64,000 nt of DNA, taken from the NCBI GenBank assembly GCA_037721215.1, contig JBBJNV010000009.1, forward strand, positions 1 through 64,000, read 5' to 3'. Below the pieces are notes generated by a model, which was not told the origin of the DNA, did no database searches, and saw only the letters and a program-made list of their open reading frames with translations. The first letter of the stretch is position 1; every line of letters starts with the position of its first letter. A program made the translations under genes and the position numbers. Shown here in pieces: positions 62,825-64,000 of this stretch. The DNA is from Gemmatimonadaceae bacterium. GTDB taxonomy: Bacteria; Gemmatimonadota; Gemmatimonadetes; Gemmatimonadales; Gemmatimonadaceae.

Positions 62825-63712
62825 TCAAACCGTGAGGCTGAAATAGTGCTTTCGAGCCATGCGTTCCAATTCGTACTTGGGTTCCGTCAACTGCACGCCG
62901 GTGGTGCTGTGCTCGCGGTGCGATACCTTGAGGTCGGGAACGTGCCAGACCCCCAGCTTCAGATCGTGCGCCACGGCGGCAAGGGTCAACTCTTCCGCAA
63001 ACATCGGCACCGTCGTGTCGAGCACTGCGCCCGAATCGAAGAACGCCTTCGAGAAAATGACAAACGCCCCGTGGGGTGCATAGATCTTTCGCTGTGCCGC
63101 TTCGCCTTGACGCGCGCGACGAAGCGGCGAATACCGCGCGGCAACCCGCATCGTGGCGTGCTTCATGACACGATGTGTCGCAAGCATAGCTGTCGCAACG
63201 CGGTAATCGACGTCGTAAATGCGCCACTTCAGCCGTTTCAGGGGGCCTGCTGGCTCGATCAGAAACGGATTCTGGTCCTTGCCGGTCGCTTCGGAAATGA
63301 TGGTGGGCGCGACAATAGGGTAGCTCGACGGATCCAGCGATCGGAGCCGCCTAAGAAACCACGGATCTTTGATATCGACGTCGTTGTTACAGACGATCAG
63401 CCACTGCGGGTGCGGCATTCCCGACCCAGACAAGGCTTCAATTGCAACCGCTGCGCCGCCCCAGTAGTAGAGATTGCGCCGCGGCCGGATAAGGCGGACC
63501 GCACAAGGCGCGTTATCGCAGATTTTTTGCAGTTCCGCCGAATCCGCTCCGGTCGAATCGTTGTCCACAATGATAAGCTCGCAACCGGCAATACCCTCGA
63601 TACGACCCAGACACGCAACGAACGAGGCAGTGTCGGCAACATTTTTGTACTGCACCGTGATGATCACGATGTTTGGCGCAGTTTCCGCGTCTGACCGGCT
63701 AACGAGTGTCAC
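62825..63712 (-). CDS. GT2-family glycosyltransferase
   Basis: The 295-residue protein (GTG 63712) has NIVIITVQYKNVADTASFVA, CELIIVDNDSTGADSAEL, LIVCNNDVDIKDPWFL (metal site) and YAPHGAFVIFSKAFFDSG. It matches rhamnosyltransferase-like GT2 enzymes. It is eleven bases after the short ORF upstream and 134 bases before the aminotransferase. Confidence 0.87.
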   Translation of the reverse strand: MTLVSRSDAETAPNIVIITVQYKNVADTASFVACLGRIEGIAGCELIIVDNDSTGADSAELQKICDNAPCAVRLIRPRRNLYYWGGAAVAIEALSGSGMPHPQWLIVCNNDVDIKDPWFLRRLRSLDPSSYPIVAPTIISEATGKDQNPFLIEPAGPLKRLKWRIYDVDYRVATAMLATHRVMKHATMRVAARYSPLRRARQGEAAQRKIYAPHGAFVIFSKAFFDSGAVLDTTVPMFAEELTLAAVAHDLKLGVWHVPDLKVSHREHSTTGVQLTEPKYELERMARKHYFSLTV

Positions 63713-63723
63713 GAGTTCGAGCG

Positions 63724-63969
63724 CTACCCCAGCCGGCCAGCACAGAGTATCACCTGGTGCACGGCGTCGGGGCGATTGATCTCGAGTTGCACCGGTGCGA
63801 CATCCGGGCCCGGAATCAATGCAATGTCCGTCGGCATTGGTTGGAGACGGCCAAAGACGATCCGCTTAAGGACGCGCCGGGCCTGCATGCTTTCCGGAAT
63901 CATGTTGAGACGCACCGCAAGCCGCTTGAAAGGCCGAAACGCCTTGGTTCTTATCGACGGCTCATTCAT
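63724..63969 (-). CDS. Short ORF of unknown function, possibly a truncated gene start
   Basis: The 81-residue basic protein (IRTKAFRPFKRLAVRLNM, VLKRIVFGRLQPMPTD, INRPDAVHQVILCAGRLG) ends abruptly before the GT2 gene. The latter part faintly recalls the lead-in region of FkbM-type methyltransferases (RPDAVH), in which case the catalytic body has been lost. That is a weak impression. There is no strong ribosome site. It could also be a genuine small protein. Confidence 0.35.
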   Translation of the reverse strand: MNEPSIRTKAFRPFKRLAVRLNMIPESMQARRVLKRIVFGRLQPMPTDIALIPGPDVAPVQLEINRPDAVHQVILCAGRLG

Positions 63970-64000
63970 GGGAATGATCCCAAAACATTCCGGGGTGAAG

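Noticed and set aside
62846-63694. 282-codon open frame on the plus strand
   Set aside because: It is antisense to the GT2 gene with intact catalytic motifs, so it is a shadow.
1-64000. tRNA, rRNA, CRISPR arrays, insertion sequences or attachment sites
   Set aside because: I saw no cloverleaf-like sequences, no regularly spaced repeats, no transposase motifs and no terminal inverted repeats. The remnants look like decay by indels and replacement, not transposon insertion.

Overview
This 64 kb window is a large surface-polysaccharide locus (O-antigen, capsule or exopolysaccharide type) from a GC-rich Gram-negative bacterium. Outer-membrane Wzi-like barrels, Wzz-type polysaccharide co-polymerases, a WecA-like initiator and a Tat-dependent exported protein all point to a diderm. 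The phylum cannot be fixed from sequence alone. The high GC, frequent TTG/GTG starts and PqqD-like proteins with a membrane segment and cysteine tail would fit Gemmatimonadota, but that is a guess. I see no rRNA, tRNA, CRISPR array or insertion sequence.

Layout. (1) 1-1062, minus strand: a MauE/DoxX-like membrane protein running off the edge, a strong hairpin terminator, and a frameshifted PqqD-domain gene with a cysteine-rich tail. (2) 1493-4767, plus: a CpsB/YwqE-type PHP phosphatase, then an MBOAT/SGNH pair for O-acylation. (3) 4701-6635, minus: a membrane-anchored CapD/WbpM-type 4,6-dehydratase. (4) 6913-34358, plus: one long, tightly overlapped block. It holds GDP-fucose enzymes (Gmd, Fcl), a Wzz-like protein, a Wzm/Wzt ABC exporter, a nonulosonic-acid pathway with an acetamidino-transfer set (amidotransferase, HisH, HisF), glycosyltransferases, a kinase-like/methyltransferase fusion, and an unusual N-acylation cassette (carrier protein, ketoreductase, acyl-adenylating enzyme, AAC(3)-type transferase). 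(5) 34323-35684, minus: a Tat-exported beta-helix protein. (6) 35831-55020, plus: a GtrB-like transferase with a large membrane protein, a cupin, a DegT aminotransferase, a methyltransferase, many GT2/GT4 glycosyltransferases, a Wzy-like polymerase, an epimerase/reductase, a WecA-like initiator and a second Wzz. (7) 55153-58718: two divergent Wzi-like barrel proteins. (8) 58741-63969, minus: a PglC-type sugar transferase, a thiamine-diphosphate E1 alpha/beta pair, a second DegT aminotransferase, a GT2 enzyme and a short ORF at the edge.

How it fits together. The locus can be read as making nucleotide-activated fucose (or perosamine), a QuiNAc/FucNAc-type sugar and a CMP-nonulosonic acid probably bearing acetamidino and other N-acyl groups. 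It assembles them with about a dozen glycosyltransferases and exports through ABC-dependent and/or Wzy-type machinery. No Wzx flippase, Wza or Wzc is visible. Most neighbouring genes overlap by 1-4 bases (ATGA, GTGA, TTGA, TGATG), implying long polycistronic messages with coupled translation.

The locus also carries gene debris: a broken GT2 start at 12292, a paralogous C-terminal scrap at 18724, a GT2 C-terminus with a 4-base duplication at 39366, and the frameshifted PqqD gene. These suggest repeated gene replacement. The two lesions that add one C to a short C run could instead be assembly errors.
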